Counted from the first letter of the stretch, positions 1 through 11,210 are shown. The stretch: DNA of 64,000 bases from Taxillus chinensis (GCA_023512835.1 CM042089.1:12725759-12789758), one strand, 5' to 3'. Numbers and translations: made by a program. Notes: generated by a model not told the origin, from the letters alone.

Positions 1-1519
1 AATTGAAATAGATCATTAGAAATTTAATGGTCCATCTACATAATCCGTGGGCTAGTCCATGGACCAGTGGTCCAACTTAGCACTAATGCATTGCAAGCAT
101 AATTCACCATTATGGGAAATAAAGTAAAATAAAACTGAAAAAGTTTGGTTGTCTGGGAAAATTATTGACTTTTCTCTCGCCGCCTTCTCATTCCGCTTTA
201 CTCAATTTTGTTTGGTAGATGTAACCAACAAGGATAGAACCATGATTTGATCATTGGGAGGCCAAGACATAGTTATAAGAGGGAAAGGGGCAAGGTCAAC
301 TTAAAGGGTAAACAAGTGAGGCATGTGTCTTAGCTTTCGAATCTTACCCTAAATTAAGGGCTCTTATAACTGGTTTATTATCTCTCTAGACTATAGTTAT
401 ATTATGTTATTAGTCTTTTTTTGTTGTATTTTTTTAATTTATAATTTCAATAATAATATATGTTCTTAAATTATATATTATTCCTAAAATTCAAGTAAAA
501 TAATAATAAATTTAATAGTTTAATACATATATACATATATTTTTGTTATCTTAAAAGATGTATGAAATAAGGATCTCAATTTGAATGTTACTTTAAGCCG
601 CTTAAATCTTAGGATCCTAAAAAGAGGCTTTGCAATTTTGTAGAGTTTTGAAAAAAAAGGAAAAAAAAAAGAATATATGTAATGTTAGAGCATTCACAAT
701 AGGTTTGGCATAGTAAACTTTTCCTATAATTTAGGAAAAAAATATAAAAATTTATTAAAAAAACTATCCGCATCAGGTTTACTAAAATAGGATATAAGGA
801 TATGAAATAAATAATAAATCCCATATTTGAAAATTAATTATTCATTCATAAATGTTTTTTCTATAATTTTTATATATATATTATTATAATTGTAAACTTT
901 TGATTGGTTGTAATAAATGAAAAAGAGAGAGAAAATTAAAAAAATTAAGAAATAAATGTATATAAAAATGAGGAATGAGATATGTAATGTTTTTAAAAAA
1001 TAAAAAAATTAAAATATATATATACTATTTATCTCTAAAATAAAGATGAAAATATCAAATCAAATGTAAATGTTATTGGTATATGTTGTTTTTGCTGTTT
1101 TTTAAAATTCCCTAACGTTGAGGAAGAGTAAAGGATTTGTTTACGAAAGCCCAAAAAACAGTTATTTCTGTAAAATGACCATCAAAGCCCATTAGATGTG
1201 TTTACGAAAGCAAAATGACTTTTAGTTTTTCTATTATTATTATTATTATTATTATTATTGCATCAGTCTCTCAGCCCAAAAATAATGATTTCCGTAAAAT
1301 GTCCTTCGAAGCCCATTAGAAGTGTTTTCGAAAGCAAAACGACTTTGAATGCAGTGGCCACAAATTACACCTCAAAGCTGCGTTGCCAAGTCTCAGCACT
1401 TCAGAACAACACCATCGTTAATTTGTTACAACTTACAACATCAATATTACAGACAATAGCTTGCCAGCCCTTAGGAAAGATACACCACTTGTGTTTCAAC
1501 AACACCACGATCCAACTTT
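1..1519. other. AT-rich intergenic flank
   Basis: I see no gene here. The stretch is mostly low-complexity AT. It holds a short ATT microsatellite around 1232-1259 and a tandem duplication (listed separately). A segment around 688-1085 begins with a GAGCATTCACAAT-type end typical of small plant MITEs, but I could not define its other end or a TSD. Open frames overlapping 1258-1578 have no recognisable content. Confidence 0.5.
1136..1350. repeat. tandem duplication, two copies about 125 bp apart
   Basis: A block running from CGAAAGCCC-like sequence through GTAAAATG, AAGCCCATTAGA and CGAAAGCAAAA occurs at about 1141-1222 and again at about 1265-1347. The copies differ by several substitutions and are separated by the ATT microsatellite. 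Confidence 0.6.
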
Positions 1520-3611
1520 TCAATCACGAAACTCATTCTTTTGGAGCTCTACCGGCAGAATGGCACGCCCCTCTCTGATATCAACCAAGTCTCTATCATC
1601 GCCCTGGAAATAAGCCACCAAAAAGGCAACCACGGCCCCTCCAACAAACCTTCTCATGGGCCCTCTAGACCCCCCATTCTTGCACATGCAATATGAGAGC
1701 CGCCCTCTAATCCCATCCGTCTCATCGTCCAACATGTCCATATGCCCGTAATTCTTCACCACCAAATGTCCTGCCGGCGGCTTGCATTCACTATAGAACT
1801 CATCATGGTTCATACCCGTTGGGGTGCATGCGGGGAAAATTGGGTTGCTTTTTACTTCCCCTAAGCCAGAGCCGATCACCAGGACTGGCATTCCGATATC
1901 CAAGGAGTTGGGGGCGTAGGTGAGCACTTGAGGATTGGTATGCGTCCCTGTGCTCAAGCCGTCAACCGGGTCGACGCCTATGAGGGCTGAATAGGGGAGG
2001 GTGGTGGTGATATCGAGCATTTTGAGGGCCACGGAAAAGGCAACCTTGCCACCGCGGCTGTGGCCGGCGAGGGCTACCTTGGTGAGATCTGGATCCACAT
2101 TGGAGGGAAGCAGGGAGGGGAGTCCTCCGGGCAACCAGTCAGTGGTGGCGGCTGTAGATTTCATTTCGGCTGTTGTGTCTAGCCAAGCCAGTGTATATAG
2201 CTGTTTGAATGTGCACATATTTCAAACCATTATTTTATTTTTTTATAAAGAATCGAACGAGGTAATCTATTTTTTTAATGTTTATTTTGTCTGTTTTTAA
2301 AATATAATAATTATTTTTATATTCAAAAATTAATTATTATATTTTAAAAATAAAAATAAAAAACAGAAAAAAAATAGTATGTTTTTAGTTTTAAAAGTGT
2401 ATATTTTTTAAAATTAATTTTCATGAAAATAAAAAAAATAATTAATTTAATTATAAAATAAAAAATAAACAATATCACGATAAAATAAAATTTAAATTTA
2501 AAAATATAAAACATAAATAATTTTTAAAATAAATATGAAATTTATTTATTTTAAAAAGAATTTTTAATTTTATATTAATATTAAATTAGTATAAACCGAT
2601 TTCACTGCTTCTACAAAAGAGCACGGCACAGCACTAAGCGGCGCGAGCGCCAAATACGGGCCACGTGTTAAACAAACACCGTTTAACATCTTCTAGGATG
2701 TCCGGCCTTTTAAAAAAAATATATAATTTATATATATTAAATTTAAATTTAAATTATATATATATATATCTATTATATATATAATTAAAATTAAAATTAA
2801 TTAATAATATAATTAAATATTTTATATTATTTGTGAGAAATATATTGCATAAGAGTACTTAATTTAATAATCACTTTGAACCTTTTAAATTTTAATTAAA
2901 CGGAGTTTTAGATAATAATTTTTAAACGTGAGAATTACATACTGTATCTTAGCGTCTCATTTTCTAAATTCGTCCTGTCGGTTTTATACAAATGCCTATT
3001 CGTTCTTCATTTTATAAGAAAAGGTAATAATAAACCTCGGGTGTTCCATCCAGTTAGCCAGCGGTTATGGATGGGCAGGGACTAAATACAAATCCAAAAA
3101 AGAAAAAAAAAAACGCCCTTCGTCGTAATTAGCACACTTCAACTTTGACGCCACATTTTACAAAAATGTTATTTGCGTGCAATTAATTCCACCGTGAACA
3201 TATTCATAACCTGATGAATCTACTAAGCTTATATGAAATTGGAACCAGTTTCTAAAGTTTATGCTAATTAAGTTTATAGTAAACTCAAACGAGAGAGAGA
3301 GAGAAGACCTGAGGTGCGACGACGATGAAACCGTGAGAAGCGATGTGGCCTAAAAGTTGAGTGTAGAAAGAATTGCAAAGACAGTAGCCATGGAGGAACA
3401 GAACCACCGGGAATACTCCTCCGCCTTCATTTCCATTGAACGTCGGCGTCGCTATCAGAAGGGGCTTTGGAGGCGGCAGAACGACTTTGTCCGGATCGAC
3501 ATGCACAAACACAGTACGATATTTTCCATCCTCGAAAACACTACCACCAGCAGCAGTACCAGCTGCAGCAGCAGTCCTGTGGTAAGAAGATTTCGGAGAT
3601 GAAGTTGCCAT
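1520..3611 (-). CDS. CLH: chlorophyllase (two exons)
   Basis: Serine hydrolase that removes phytol from chlorophyll to give chlorophyllide. Model: exon 1 is 3611-3309 (ATG at 3611, 101 codons ending in APQ, donor GT at 3308-3307) and exon 2 is 2200-1520 (acceptor CAG at 2203-2201, opening with LYTLAW, stop at 1520-1522). The intron is 1.1 kb and falls on a codon boundary, giving 327 residues, the usual family length. The nucleophile elbow GHSRGG puts the catalytic Ser at about residue 149. GVDPVDG supplies the likely Asp (about 178) and YGHMDMLDD the likely His (about 254). The conserved CMCKNG and PMRRFVGG blocks are present. The N-terminus is rich in Ala and Gly, so plastid targeting cannot be judged by eye. 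No stops or frameshifts are seen. The gene is divergent from the LIFEGUARD-like gene at 4198. Confidence 0.95.
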
Positions 3612-4197
3612 CTTCAGAAATCTGAAAATCGAAGTTTAGTTTTTGCATGAACCATACATTTTGAGATAGAGTTGACATTTTTACGTGGTCCTTAATTATT
3701 TATTTATTTATTTATTTTGCCCCCTCTTCTCTCTTATCTGAAACACAGGAGGACAGTGGGCCTGGATCAAGAACATATATATATATATATATGTGGTATT
3801 GGGCTAGGCCTACTAACAATGGGCGGCTAGGGCTACTAACAAACAAGGCATTCATTACCTTGACTAATTTGACACAAATAAATAAATTAATGTTCTTGCA
3901 TAGGCTTTACCTTCGATTAGCAATTCTTCTAAAATAATAGAAATTTTAAAAAGCTCCCATTCCGTTCCCCACACTAATAATAACCGTTCCCTAATATCAA
4001 AAAAACTGCACAAATCAACGCATAGAAGCCGCCCACACCACCACCCCTTCCAAAAATCCAAATCCTCAACAAACCCACCATCACGTACCCTCCTTCCTCC
4101 ATTCCCCTAAAATCCAATTGCTTGTTTCTCTTTCTTTTTTTCTTTTTTTCCTTTGGGTGCGGCCTGCAGGGAAAGAAACAAAAAATAAAAAATAAAA
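3612..4197. promoter_or_regulatory. shared upstream region of two divergent genes
   Basis: This is the only DNA between the chlorophyllase start (3611, minus) and the LIFEGUARD-like start (4198, plus), so both core promoters and 5' UTRs should lie here. It holds a short (AT)n run near 3777-3792 and a pyrimidine-rich leader (TTTCTTTTTTTC type) just before 4198. A short open frame at 3864-4061 has no family match. I assign no specific transcription-factor site. Confidence 0.5.
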
Positions 4198-5622
4198 ATG
4201 TTTCCAGGTATGGGTGGCGCCGTCGGTGACCTGGAGTCCGGCAAGAATAGCGGCTACCCCCAGCCTAACATCATGGCGGAGAACCCGCAGTTCCGGTGGG
4301 CATTCATTCGAAAGGTGTATTGCATCCTCTCGATGCAGTTCATCCTCACCGTCGCCGTGGCCGCCGTTGTCGTCTTCGTCCCCCGCGTCGCCTATTTCTT
4401 GCGGTTCACGAAACCCGGCCTCGCCATCTACATCGTTTCCATCATCCTGTCCTTCATAAGTGCGCTTTTTATTAATAACCCCCCATAATATAATTACTTT
4501 GCTTGGCGTTTACGTGTTCAGGGTTTTAATTTTAATTTTCATTGATTATTAATGTATATTTGTTTGTTTGAATATATATATATATATATATATGTTGTTA
4601 ATGTTGACGCACTGATGCATGCATGCATGCAGTTTTGTGCCTCCTTGCGTGCTTTCACAAGCGCCATCCCCTTAATTTTATTCTGCTCACGGTGTTCACC
4701 TTGGGGATGTCGCTTGGTCTGGGAATGACGTGTGCCTTCACCAAGGGTAAGAAAATTAACAAATTCATTTTTTTTTTTTTGCCTGGGTACGTACTTCAAA
4801 TTCAGTTTTAGATATTAAGTCCAAAATCTTGGAAGTAATTGTTCAGACTCCAGCCTGTTATTTTGATACCCCATTTGAACAATAACAAACCTTCTCCTTA
4901 CTCCATTTAATTGTTTCCCGGAGGCTGCCAGGTAACAATTTATTTCACCTTCTTACTTATTAGTTCTCTTGTTCCGGCCTCCTTCCAAAAAAAAAAAAAA
5001 CAGAGAGAGAATAATTGTTTCTGACTCTGATTTTGGGCCGTTTTAGAGATAGCTATGTCAGAAGCAGGGCGATATATATATATAAGAGAGATGCAAATTA
5101 ATGTTGTTTTCCTGTTACGGTGGATATATGCATGGAATTATATATGTGTACCTAAACAGGGATGATTGTATTGGAGGCTGCAATTTTAACGACGGTGGTG
5201 GTGGTAAGCCTGACCCTCTTCACATTCTGGGGGGCTAAGAGAGGCATGGATTTTAGATTCCTGGAGCCCTTCCTCTTCTGTTCTCTCATGTTGCTACTGG
5301 CTTTCGGACTCCTCCAGGTTCGTCCACGCGTTGAGTGATTGTATTGGTTTTAGGTTCTCTCATTATCATTGATTCATTGTGTTGTGTCTGACACGTACGA
5401 CGATTACGAGTGCAGGTGTTCTTGCCTATGGGGAACCTGGCGCATGCAATTTACGGGGCGTTGGGGGCGCTCATTTTCAGCGGCTTCCTTATATACGACA
5501 CCGACAACATTATAAAGCGGTTCGACTACGATGAATACATTTGGGCGTCGGTGAATCTCTATCTGGACATCATGAACATCTTCTCTTTCTTGCTCACTGC
5601 ATTGACTGCTCTTGACGATTGA
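4198..5622 (+). CDS. LFG: LIFEGUARD / Bax-inhibitor-1-like membrane protein (four exons)
   Basis: Multi-pass endomembrane protein of the TMBIM/BI-1 family, whose plant members dampen cell death and influence calcium and pathogen responses. Model: 4198-4459, 4633-4746, 5160-5317 and 5416-5622. All junctions are GT-AG, the phases agree, and the product is 246 residues, normal for LFG. It starts MFPGMGGAVGDLESG, followed by FRWAFIRKVYCILSMQ, the family entry to the first membrane helix. Further hallmarks are HKRHPLN, GMIVLEAAILTTVVV, FTFWGAKRG, FGLLQVFLPMG and YDTDNIIKRFDYDEYIWASV, ending in LYLDIMNIFSFLL. Six or seven hydrophobic helices are visible. The first ATG is preceded by an A-rich leader. 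No coding defects are seen. The exact paralogue number within the LFG family cannot be assigned by eye. Confidence 0.95.
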
Positions 5623-6116
5623 TGATGATTCATGAGGCCTCCTCTCTCATCAACGCTCTTTTTATAATTCCCTCACCCGTGCCATGCCAAACTGTACCCG
5701 CGGATCGCTGATCTTATTTCAAAATTAATTTGAAAGCAATCTCAAATTTTGGTTTCTATATATTTTTTATTCTTAAAAATTTGCCGAGAATGATAATAAT
5801 GGAATTGTCTGTAGCCGTGAACAAAAATCGGACCGACATCCGAACCGGTTTTTGACATCTACATCGAGATGTTCCCATATCTACATTGTCTCCCTCATCC
5901 GGCCCTTGTATTTAAGTCTAATTTAGAGTTTTAAACTTCAACAGACTTATTACTAATTTTGAGATTTATTAATCACTTAATATGCATATATATATATAGA
6001 GAGAGAGATCATTTCTAAATGATACCGAAAATATGATAATGATGATATGGCTAATGATACCAAACTGTAATGATCAGGCTCCGAATTTTAATAATAGCAT
6101 GCCGTTTTGTGTCTTA

Positions 6117-6120
<4 letters not shown>
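5623..6120. other. 3' flank of the LIFEGUARD-like gene
   Basis: Presumed 3' UTR and downstream spacer. No further coding content is recognised. It ends at the GA microsatellite. Confidence 0.5.

Positions 6121-6204
<84 letters not shown>
6121..6204. repeat. (GA)n microsatellite, about 42 units
   Basis: Uninterrupted GA dinucleotide run of 84 bases, likely length-polymorphic. Confidence 0.98.
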
Positions 6205-6207
<3 letters not shown>

Positions 6208-6304
6208 TTATTCATTGATTCTTAATCGTTCTTGATGTTTTAAGCAATTCTTAAAGATTAAAGGTAGGTTGTTTTACTCATGTGCATCTCTCTTATGTCT
6301 CTTC

Positions 6305-6693
6305 TGTTATCGCATGCTGTTTAAAGAAAAGACAAAAAAAATATATGGTTGAAATTAAAGAATGATGTTGACCTCTTGTTATTTGGAAACAAATGGGTGG
6401 ATGAGATAAAGTTCTATAACCTATAAAAGGGCAACTCATAAGACATTCAAATCATCCAAAAATTGTATCTCATTGGTGTAGAGAGAAATTAAGAAACTGA
6501 GAGAATTTGGTGTGAGAATTTTTGAATGTGGGTTGTAAGCTTTGTAATTTTTTCTTTCCTAGTAAAAGATCTGCAGCAGCCCGGAGACGTAGGCAAAATT
6601 AGCCGAACTCCGTTATCAATTTTGTGTCATTTTCTTTGCATTTCCGATATTTACAAATCTAGCAATACGGAAATTTTGCGTAATTTCCTAACT
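6305..6693 (+). repeat. 5' LTR of the deleted Copia element
   Basis: Matches 7397-7782 closely. The largest difference is at about 6572-6605 against 7662-7692, where the 5' copy has a GCAGCAGCCCGG-type sequence and the 3' copy a CCGGGCCGGCGG-type one. The terminal CA is altered in this copy. Confidence 0.92.
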
Positions 6694-6740
6694 ACTGGTA
6701 TCAGAGCTAAGTCAGTGGAAGCTAGATTCGTATGAGAGAA

Positions 6741-7326
6741 ATGGCCGCAGACGAAGGAAAGGTGAAAATTGAAAAGTTCGATGGTGCGGACTTTGGATTC
6801 TGGAAGATGCGGACGAAGATTATCTACCAGAAAAAGCTTTATCAACCTCTCTAAAAAACGAAGCCGGAGGGCATGAAGGATGAAGATGGGCTCTTCTCGA
6901 CGGACAAGCCCTGGAGTTATTCGATTGACGTTGTCTCGCAATGTTACCTTCAACATAGCAAAGGAAAAGACAGGCGGGTCTTATGGCGGCTCTTTCCAAT
7001 ATGTATGAGAAGCCATCGGCCTCCAACAAAGTTCATCTAATGAGGCGATTATTCAATTTGCGAATGACGGAAGGCGCATCGGTAGCTCAACATCTCAATG
7101 AACTCAATATAGTCAGAGTGCGATACATCTGGCAAAGAATTCTGCATTTCACTCCAGAACAAAACATATTGATCTTCGATATCACTTTATTAGGACTCTA
7201 CTTGAAAGTGAGATGCTAACATTGAAGAAAATTCAAGGAAACAGGAACCCAGCAGATATGTTCACAAAAGTGGTGACTATTGATAAACTGAAGTTGTGCT
7301 CAACTTCAGTTGGTCTACTTGAGTAA
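6741..7326 (+). pseudogene. gag / RNase H fusion remnant
   Basis: A Copia gag start at 6741 reads MAADEGKVKIEKFDGADF and WKMRTKI, then stops at a TAA after about 37 codons. Later gag text in another frame (LSNMYEKPSASNKVHLMRRL, then MTEGASVAQHLNELN) runs to about 7110. At 7111 it switches to RNase H: SQSAIHLAKN, SRTKHIDLRYHF, NPADMFTK, ending LGLLE-like with TAA at 7324-7326. No functional protein is expected. Confidence 0.9.
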
Positions 7327-7396
7327 TAAACTATGAAAGGTTGCTGCATTGATCGAGATGTGAAGACAAATTAAAATCAGTCTTCAAGTGGGAGAT

Positions 7397-7782
7397 TGTT
7401 ACCGCATGCTGTTTAAAGAAAAGACAAAAAAAATATATGGTTGAAATTAAAGAATGATGTTGACCTCTCGTTATTTGGAAACAAATGGGTGGATGAGATA
7501 AAGTTCTATAACCTATAAAAGGGCAACTTATAAGACATTCAAATCATCCAAAAATTGTATCTCATTGGTGTAGAGAGAAATTGAGAAACTGAGAGAATTT
7601 GGTGTGAGAATTCTTGAATGTAGGTTGTAAGCTTTGTAATTTTTTCTTTCCTAGTAAAAGATCTCCGGGCCGGCGGGGGTAGGCAAATTGGCCGAACTCC
7701 GTTATCAATTTTGTGTCATTTTCTTTGCATTTCCGATATTTACAAATCTAGCAATACGGAAATTTTACGTAATTTCCTAACA
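7397..7782 (+). repeat. 3' LTR of the deleted Copia element
   Basis: Starts TGTTACC after the polypurine tract, ends CTAACA, and is followed by the TSD TCTTC. Confidence 0.93.
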
Positions 7783-7912
7783 TCTTCCATGCCTAGAATT
7801 AATAGAAAAGATGTTTTGTGGTTAATTGAACAAGGAACACAAAAAATGAATAGTTTGTGTGAAATGATTGTTTGTGATTTGTATTTGTTTGTGATATATT
7901 TTGATTGATAAT

Positions 7913-8200
7913 TACTACAACAAAAACTGATTTTAACAATACTTTTAAAGTATCATTGTTAAAAGTAAAAAATAATACTTTTATAAGTGCTGTCATTAAT
8001 AAAATTAAAATAAAAATTAAAAGTGTCATCAATAAAAAAAAATACTTTTAAAAGAATAAATGTTGAAACTTTTTAAGTGTGATCAAATTACACTTTTAAT
8101 AACACTTTAAAAATATCAACATTTATATATACTTTTAACGTTATACTTAAAAAAATCATTAATCTTGAAATAAAAAATATTAAACAATTTATTTTTCAAT
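7913..8200 (+). mobile_element. CACTA-like transposon terminus
   Basis: TTACTACAACAAAAACTG at 7912 resembles the CACTACAACAAAAA end of plant CACTA elements with one or two changes. It is followed by many subterminal repeats in both orientations built on TTTTAACAATACTTTT, AAAAGTGTCATCAATAA and ACACTTTTAA. The opposite terminus, a TTTTTGTTGTAGTG-type sequence, was not found downstream, so the element is truncated or decayed. Confidence 0.55.
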
Positions 8201-8478
8201 ATTTTTAGATATATATATAATCAAATAAATAATAAAATTTAATAATTATCAAAAATACATATTCTTAAATAAAAATATATACATTCAATTAATAACAGAC
8301 TACCCGAAAAAAAAAGCTAAAAAAAACTTCATTGAGTTAAAAAAAGCTAACAACGTTGCTTTTTTTAGGAACCAATAGGAACACCGTAGCTTTCCTATTA
8401 ACTACAATATAATCAATGTACCTACAATATAATCAACGTAACTTTCCTCAGTTGAATAATCAATAGGAACCAACGGCC

Positions 8479-8656
8479 TATTTTTTATCCTTATGTGCAT
8501 CATCATCGATCCTCTTCTTCGTGGAAAACAGAAGGAACAGCAGTTCGCTTTCCAAAACCCACTAAACTAAAACCCAATTTTCTAGAAGGAGCACTGCCAA
8601 TTGATTCCTCACTTTTTCCATCCAGTACAACATCACCTGCACCAGTCATGTAATCT
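8479..8656 (-). pseudogene. fragment of an RBM25/PWI-type splicing factor gene
   Basis: Read on the minus strand from about 8656, the translation includes GAGDVVLDGKSEES, APSRKLGFSLVGFGKRT and VPSVFHEEED. After a one-base frame change it continues DDDAHKDKK. This matches the conserved linker of plant RBM25-like (PWI-domain) splicing factors as I remember it; the family assignment needs a search. The fragment is shorter than 60 codons and out of frame at its end. Confidence 0.55.
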
Positions 8657-8809
8657 CTAAATTATTTACAGAACAAGCATCCTAGGTCATTAAAGATACA
8701 GAAAAAGGGTAAACTAACCACATAAAAACATTAAGAAAAACAGCAAGTACGAACAAAAAGAATACCAGTTTCAATATAATGATACCTAAACGTGGAATTA
8801 AAACTCTTA

Positions 8810-9275
8810 ATCATATTTCAGCATTCCCGTGCCGAGTCGCTCTATGAGGTGAACTGGCCCAATAGTATCACTCATCCCGAAGCTTGAAACCTTCCATTGA
8901 AAAATTTTCAGACAACATTGTTGGACCAGGGTAAAGAAAATCAAAGGCTGACCACAAGCAAATATTTCAAAAAATCTTGGTATCAAATTTGTAAAATAAT
9001 TCTATAATTTTTAACAATTCATATTCAGTGAAGAAAATATACTAACGAATAATTATATTCAATTTCCACTTTTAACAGTTCTTTGAAATTACTTTATATA
9101 TCTCCATTTGTAAGTGTAGGTACTATATATTGTGCAAGCTCCGTAGCAATGTAGAGATCGTTGCTAGCTCCAATAGTGATATAGTCTTGACCAAAGATAA
9201 GCTCTTCGAAAAATCTCCCTCCCATACAAATGTCAAGATGAGCTAATAACTGCTCCTGCCATGACAGTAGTCACA
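8810..9275 (-). pseudogene. fragment of an FtsH11-like protease gene, two exon pieces
   Basis: The minus strand gives CMGGRFFEELIFGQDYITIG, then ASNDLYIATELAQYIV (about 9124-9250), and, after about 240 AT-rich bases that look like an intron, GMSDTIGPVHLIERLGTG (about 8820-8885). The order and spacing follow the end of the plant FtsH11 AAA-metalloprotease, where the family has GGRVAEELIFG and later GMSDAIGPVH. Retention of the intron implies capture at the DNA level. The conserved VAEE is FFEE here. No complete domain remains. Confidence 0.75.
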
Positions 9276-9394
9276 TAGCTCATCAAAGTGAGTGGGTTTT
9301 TCAATCTTGAAATCAGTCAAGCAGAAGCATTAAAATCAAGTAGAACATTGGAGTTAGAAAGTGATTTGATGATTGACAACCCACATTAATCTTT

Positions 9395-9548
9395 TTCCAT
9401 TTCTACATGCTGGAAAAATATGTGAGCTTCATCTTATTGTAACCTGCCTTTCTCTACAATATATTCAAACATTTCTTCAGACTTCACATACTTCATTACA
9501 ACATATATGTCTGTTTGAGTCTCTATAACCTCGTAGAGGTGTATTAAC
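9395..9548 (-). pseudogene. fragment of a SnRK1 (AKIN10-type) kinase gene
   Basis: The minus strand from 9548 reads LYEVIETQTDIYVVMKYVKS, then EEMFEYIVEKGRLQ, a stop, and DEAHIFFQ. This is the hinge and following helices of the SnRK1 catalytic subunit, where the family reads LYEVIET..DIYVVMEYVKSGELF. The fragment covers about 50 residues of a roughly 510-residue protein and carries an in-frame stop. Confidence 0.8.
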
Positions 9549-9794
9549 CCAAAGTATCATAGGAAAACAATCCACATATACTGCTCATTGAATTCCCAAA
9601 TAAAAATAAACTCTTTTAGTTTTCAGTTTTCTGGTATTCAGAGGACAGTTTAATCAAACCCTTCCTGTTTCTCAAGAAACCATAGAAAATCAATCCAGTT
9701 ATTTGCAGACAATTTCAATGAATTATTTTATACCAAAATTGAAAAGTTGATGCTGTTATTGACTAACTTTTTTCATATTCATGAATTATTCTAT

Positions 9795-9960
9795 ACCAAT
9801 GGGAATGCATGAGGATAATTCTGCTTCAAGGTGTTACCTTCCGGAGAGTCCCAAATAGGATCACTATAGTGATTGTCATACTTGCATTTGTTCTTATCCT
9901 TTTCTAGAATACAAAGGGATGAATACGAATGTTTCCCCTCAAATGCTTCCATGTATTACC
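9795..9960 (-). pseudogene. unidentified coding-like fragment
   Basis: The minus strand from about 9952 has an ATG frame of roughly 53 codons with a protein-like composition, including DKNKCKYDNHYSDPIWDSPE and PHAFPLV before a stop. I do not recognise the family. It lies in the same orientation between the SnRK1 and aldolase fragments and may be a further captured piece. Confidence 0.3.
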
Positions 9961-10588
9961 CCACACAAGTTAATTCAACAAGATATCTCACTGCGTATAA
10001 TATAGATTTCAGTCAGAGATTTAAAAAAAGAAATTTAGTGCTTTAGGTGTTTACAACATGCACCATATTCACGATTCTTAAAAACTATTCACGACTCTCT
10101 ATTAAAGATGTAAATTTAGATATATAGAACAACTAAAAAAACCATATTCAGAGAGACGAAAGTTTGTCACCACGCTTAGAATCAACCCCAATTAACATGA
10201 AAACTGCGTGGGTTTACCAATTTCAGAAAGGGAAAAAAAACATTCGGTATATAATCTTAAAATCAATGGTATTAACATGATTTCCAAAGATTACTAGTGG
10301 CTTGTACTGATTTTACAAGTGTAGAATCCAAAATTTTCTTCAAACGTGAACTTATGACACCACCAAAAGAACTATAAACTCCACGGATTTTAAAATTTAA
10401 GCACGTGGGATGTAAGAACCATCAAGGTAAAACCCAAATAGAATTTCCACAGCTTAACAGTAATTACTATGAGTCTATGAGGCAACAACTCAAACACTGC
10501 TCACGAAATGAACAAACTACAAAATTGTAAAAATAGAAACATGCAGATAGATGGAAAGACAGACAGACAGTAACTGAGTAAAGCATAC

Positions 10589-10756
10589 CGCGGTCTTGAT
10601 GATCTCGTCCGCGTACGAGGAGCCAGCTCGGATGGTCAGCGAGGTAGACACAGAAGAGCTGTAGCGAAGAGCCGCCGCTGCCGGAGGCTCTGTCCTTTCA
10701 CCCATTCTGACTTGTCGACCACTAGAGATGGCTCCAGTAAAGAAGCACAGGCCATC
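10589..10756 (-). pseudogene. first exon of plastid fructose-bisphosphate aldolase, frameshifted
   Basis: From the ATG at 10756 the minus strand reads MACASLLEPSLVVDKSEWVK then GQSLRQ, the typical transit-peptide start of plastid FBA. A one-base shift near the GGCAGCGGCG run moves the frame, after which LTIRAGSSYADEIIKTA follows. That last block normally ends exon 1, and a GTATGC donor sits at 10588. No later aldolase exons are found down to 8.4 kb, so only the 5' end and part of the intron were carried here. Confidence 0.85.
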
Positions 10757-10830
10757 ATCCGAAGCAAACAAAGGGAAAAAAATAATAAACCTACACAAAC
10801 CTCGACTACGTAGGTAGGATATGCACACAA

Positions 10831-11210
10831 TTGCGGATCAGCCCGCGGTTGGTGCGGATTGGATGGGATGAGAATTTTTTTTGTCCATTTTAATTGCTGA
10901 TTTAAACGATCGATCCGCCGTTGGATCGACTTTAAAAAAATAAAATAATTTTTTTAAAATTACTATCTATCCTTATAGCTTAAATTTATTAATTTTAAAA
11001 TTAAAATTTTAAAAAATATTTAATAAAATTAGCTTATAATATTTTTTAAAATAAATAAACAAATATGGACCGGTCTACTTTCACGTGCGGACCAGATCAA
11101 ACCAATAAATTTTTGATCCATTCAAAGTGTGGGCATAAATGAGCTACTCCATTTAAACCCGCTTCATCACGACCTGGACCGATCCGTTTTACACTCCTAC
11201 TGGTGGGAGT
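10831..11210. repeat. possible decayed MITE
   Basis: The left edge (TAGGATATGCACAC, then GCGGATCAGCCC) and the reverse complement of the right edge (TAGGAGTGTAAAACGGATCG) are similar but not identical. The interior is AT-rich with GATCGATCC-type inverted pieces. I found no convincing TSD, so this is only a suggestion. Confidence 0.3.

Larger units (their letters stand above)
6305..7782 (+). mobile_element. internally deleted Copia LTR retrotransposon, 1.48 kb
   Basis: Two near-identical LTRs (6305-6693 and 7397-7782, both starting TGTTA) flank a 0.7-kb interior. A perfect 5-bp TSD, TCTTC, sits at 6300-6304 and 7783-7787. The primer-binding site TGGTATCAGAGC starts at 6696, and a polypurine tract (AAGTGGGAGAT) precedes the 3' LTR. 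The interior joins the start of gag directly to the end of RNase H, so protease, integrase and most of reverse transcriptase are gone. It is non-autonomous. Confidence 0.95.
8470..10830 (-). mobile_element. gene-fragment cassette (Pack-type or Helitron-like capture)
   Basis: Four recognisable fragments from unrelated host genes, plus one unidentified, lie in the same minus orientation within 2.4 kb, with intron-like AT-rich spacers between them. This is the signature of transposon-mediated capture (Pack-CACTA, Pack-MULE or Helitron). A CACTA-like end lies to the left at 7913, but I could not find a matching second terminus, a Helitron CTRR hairpin, or a transposase. Confidence 0.6.

Noticed and set aside
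1258..1578. A 106-codon plus-strand frame overlapping the chlorophyllase 3' end
   Set aside because: No recognisable motif. Its overlap with the conserved end of chlorophyllase on the other strand explains part of it.
8470..10830. A single expressed multi-exon gene on the minus strand
   Set aside because: The pieces come from unrelated families, carry stops and frameshifts, and lack the rest of each domain.
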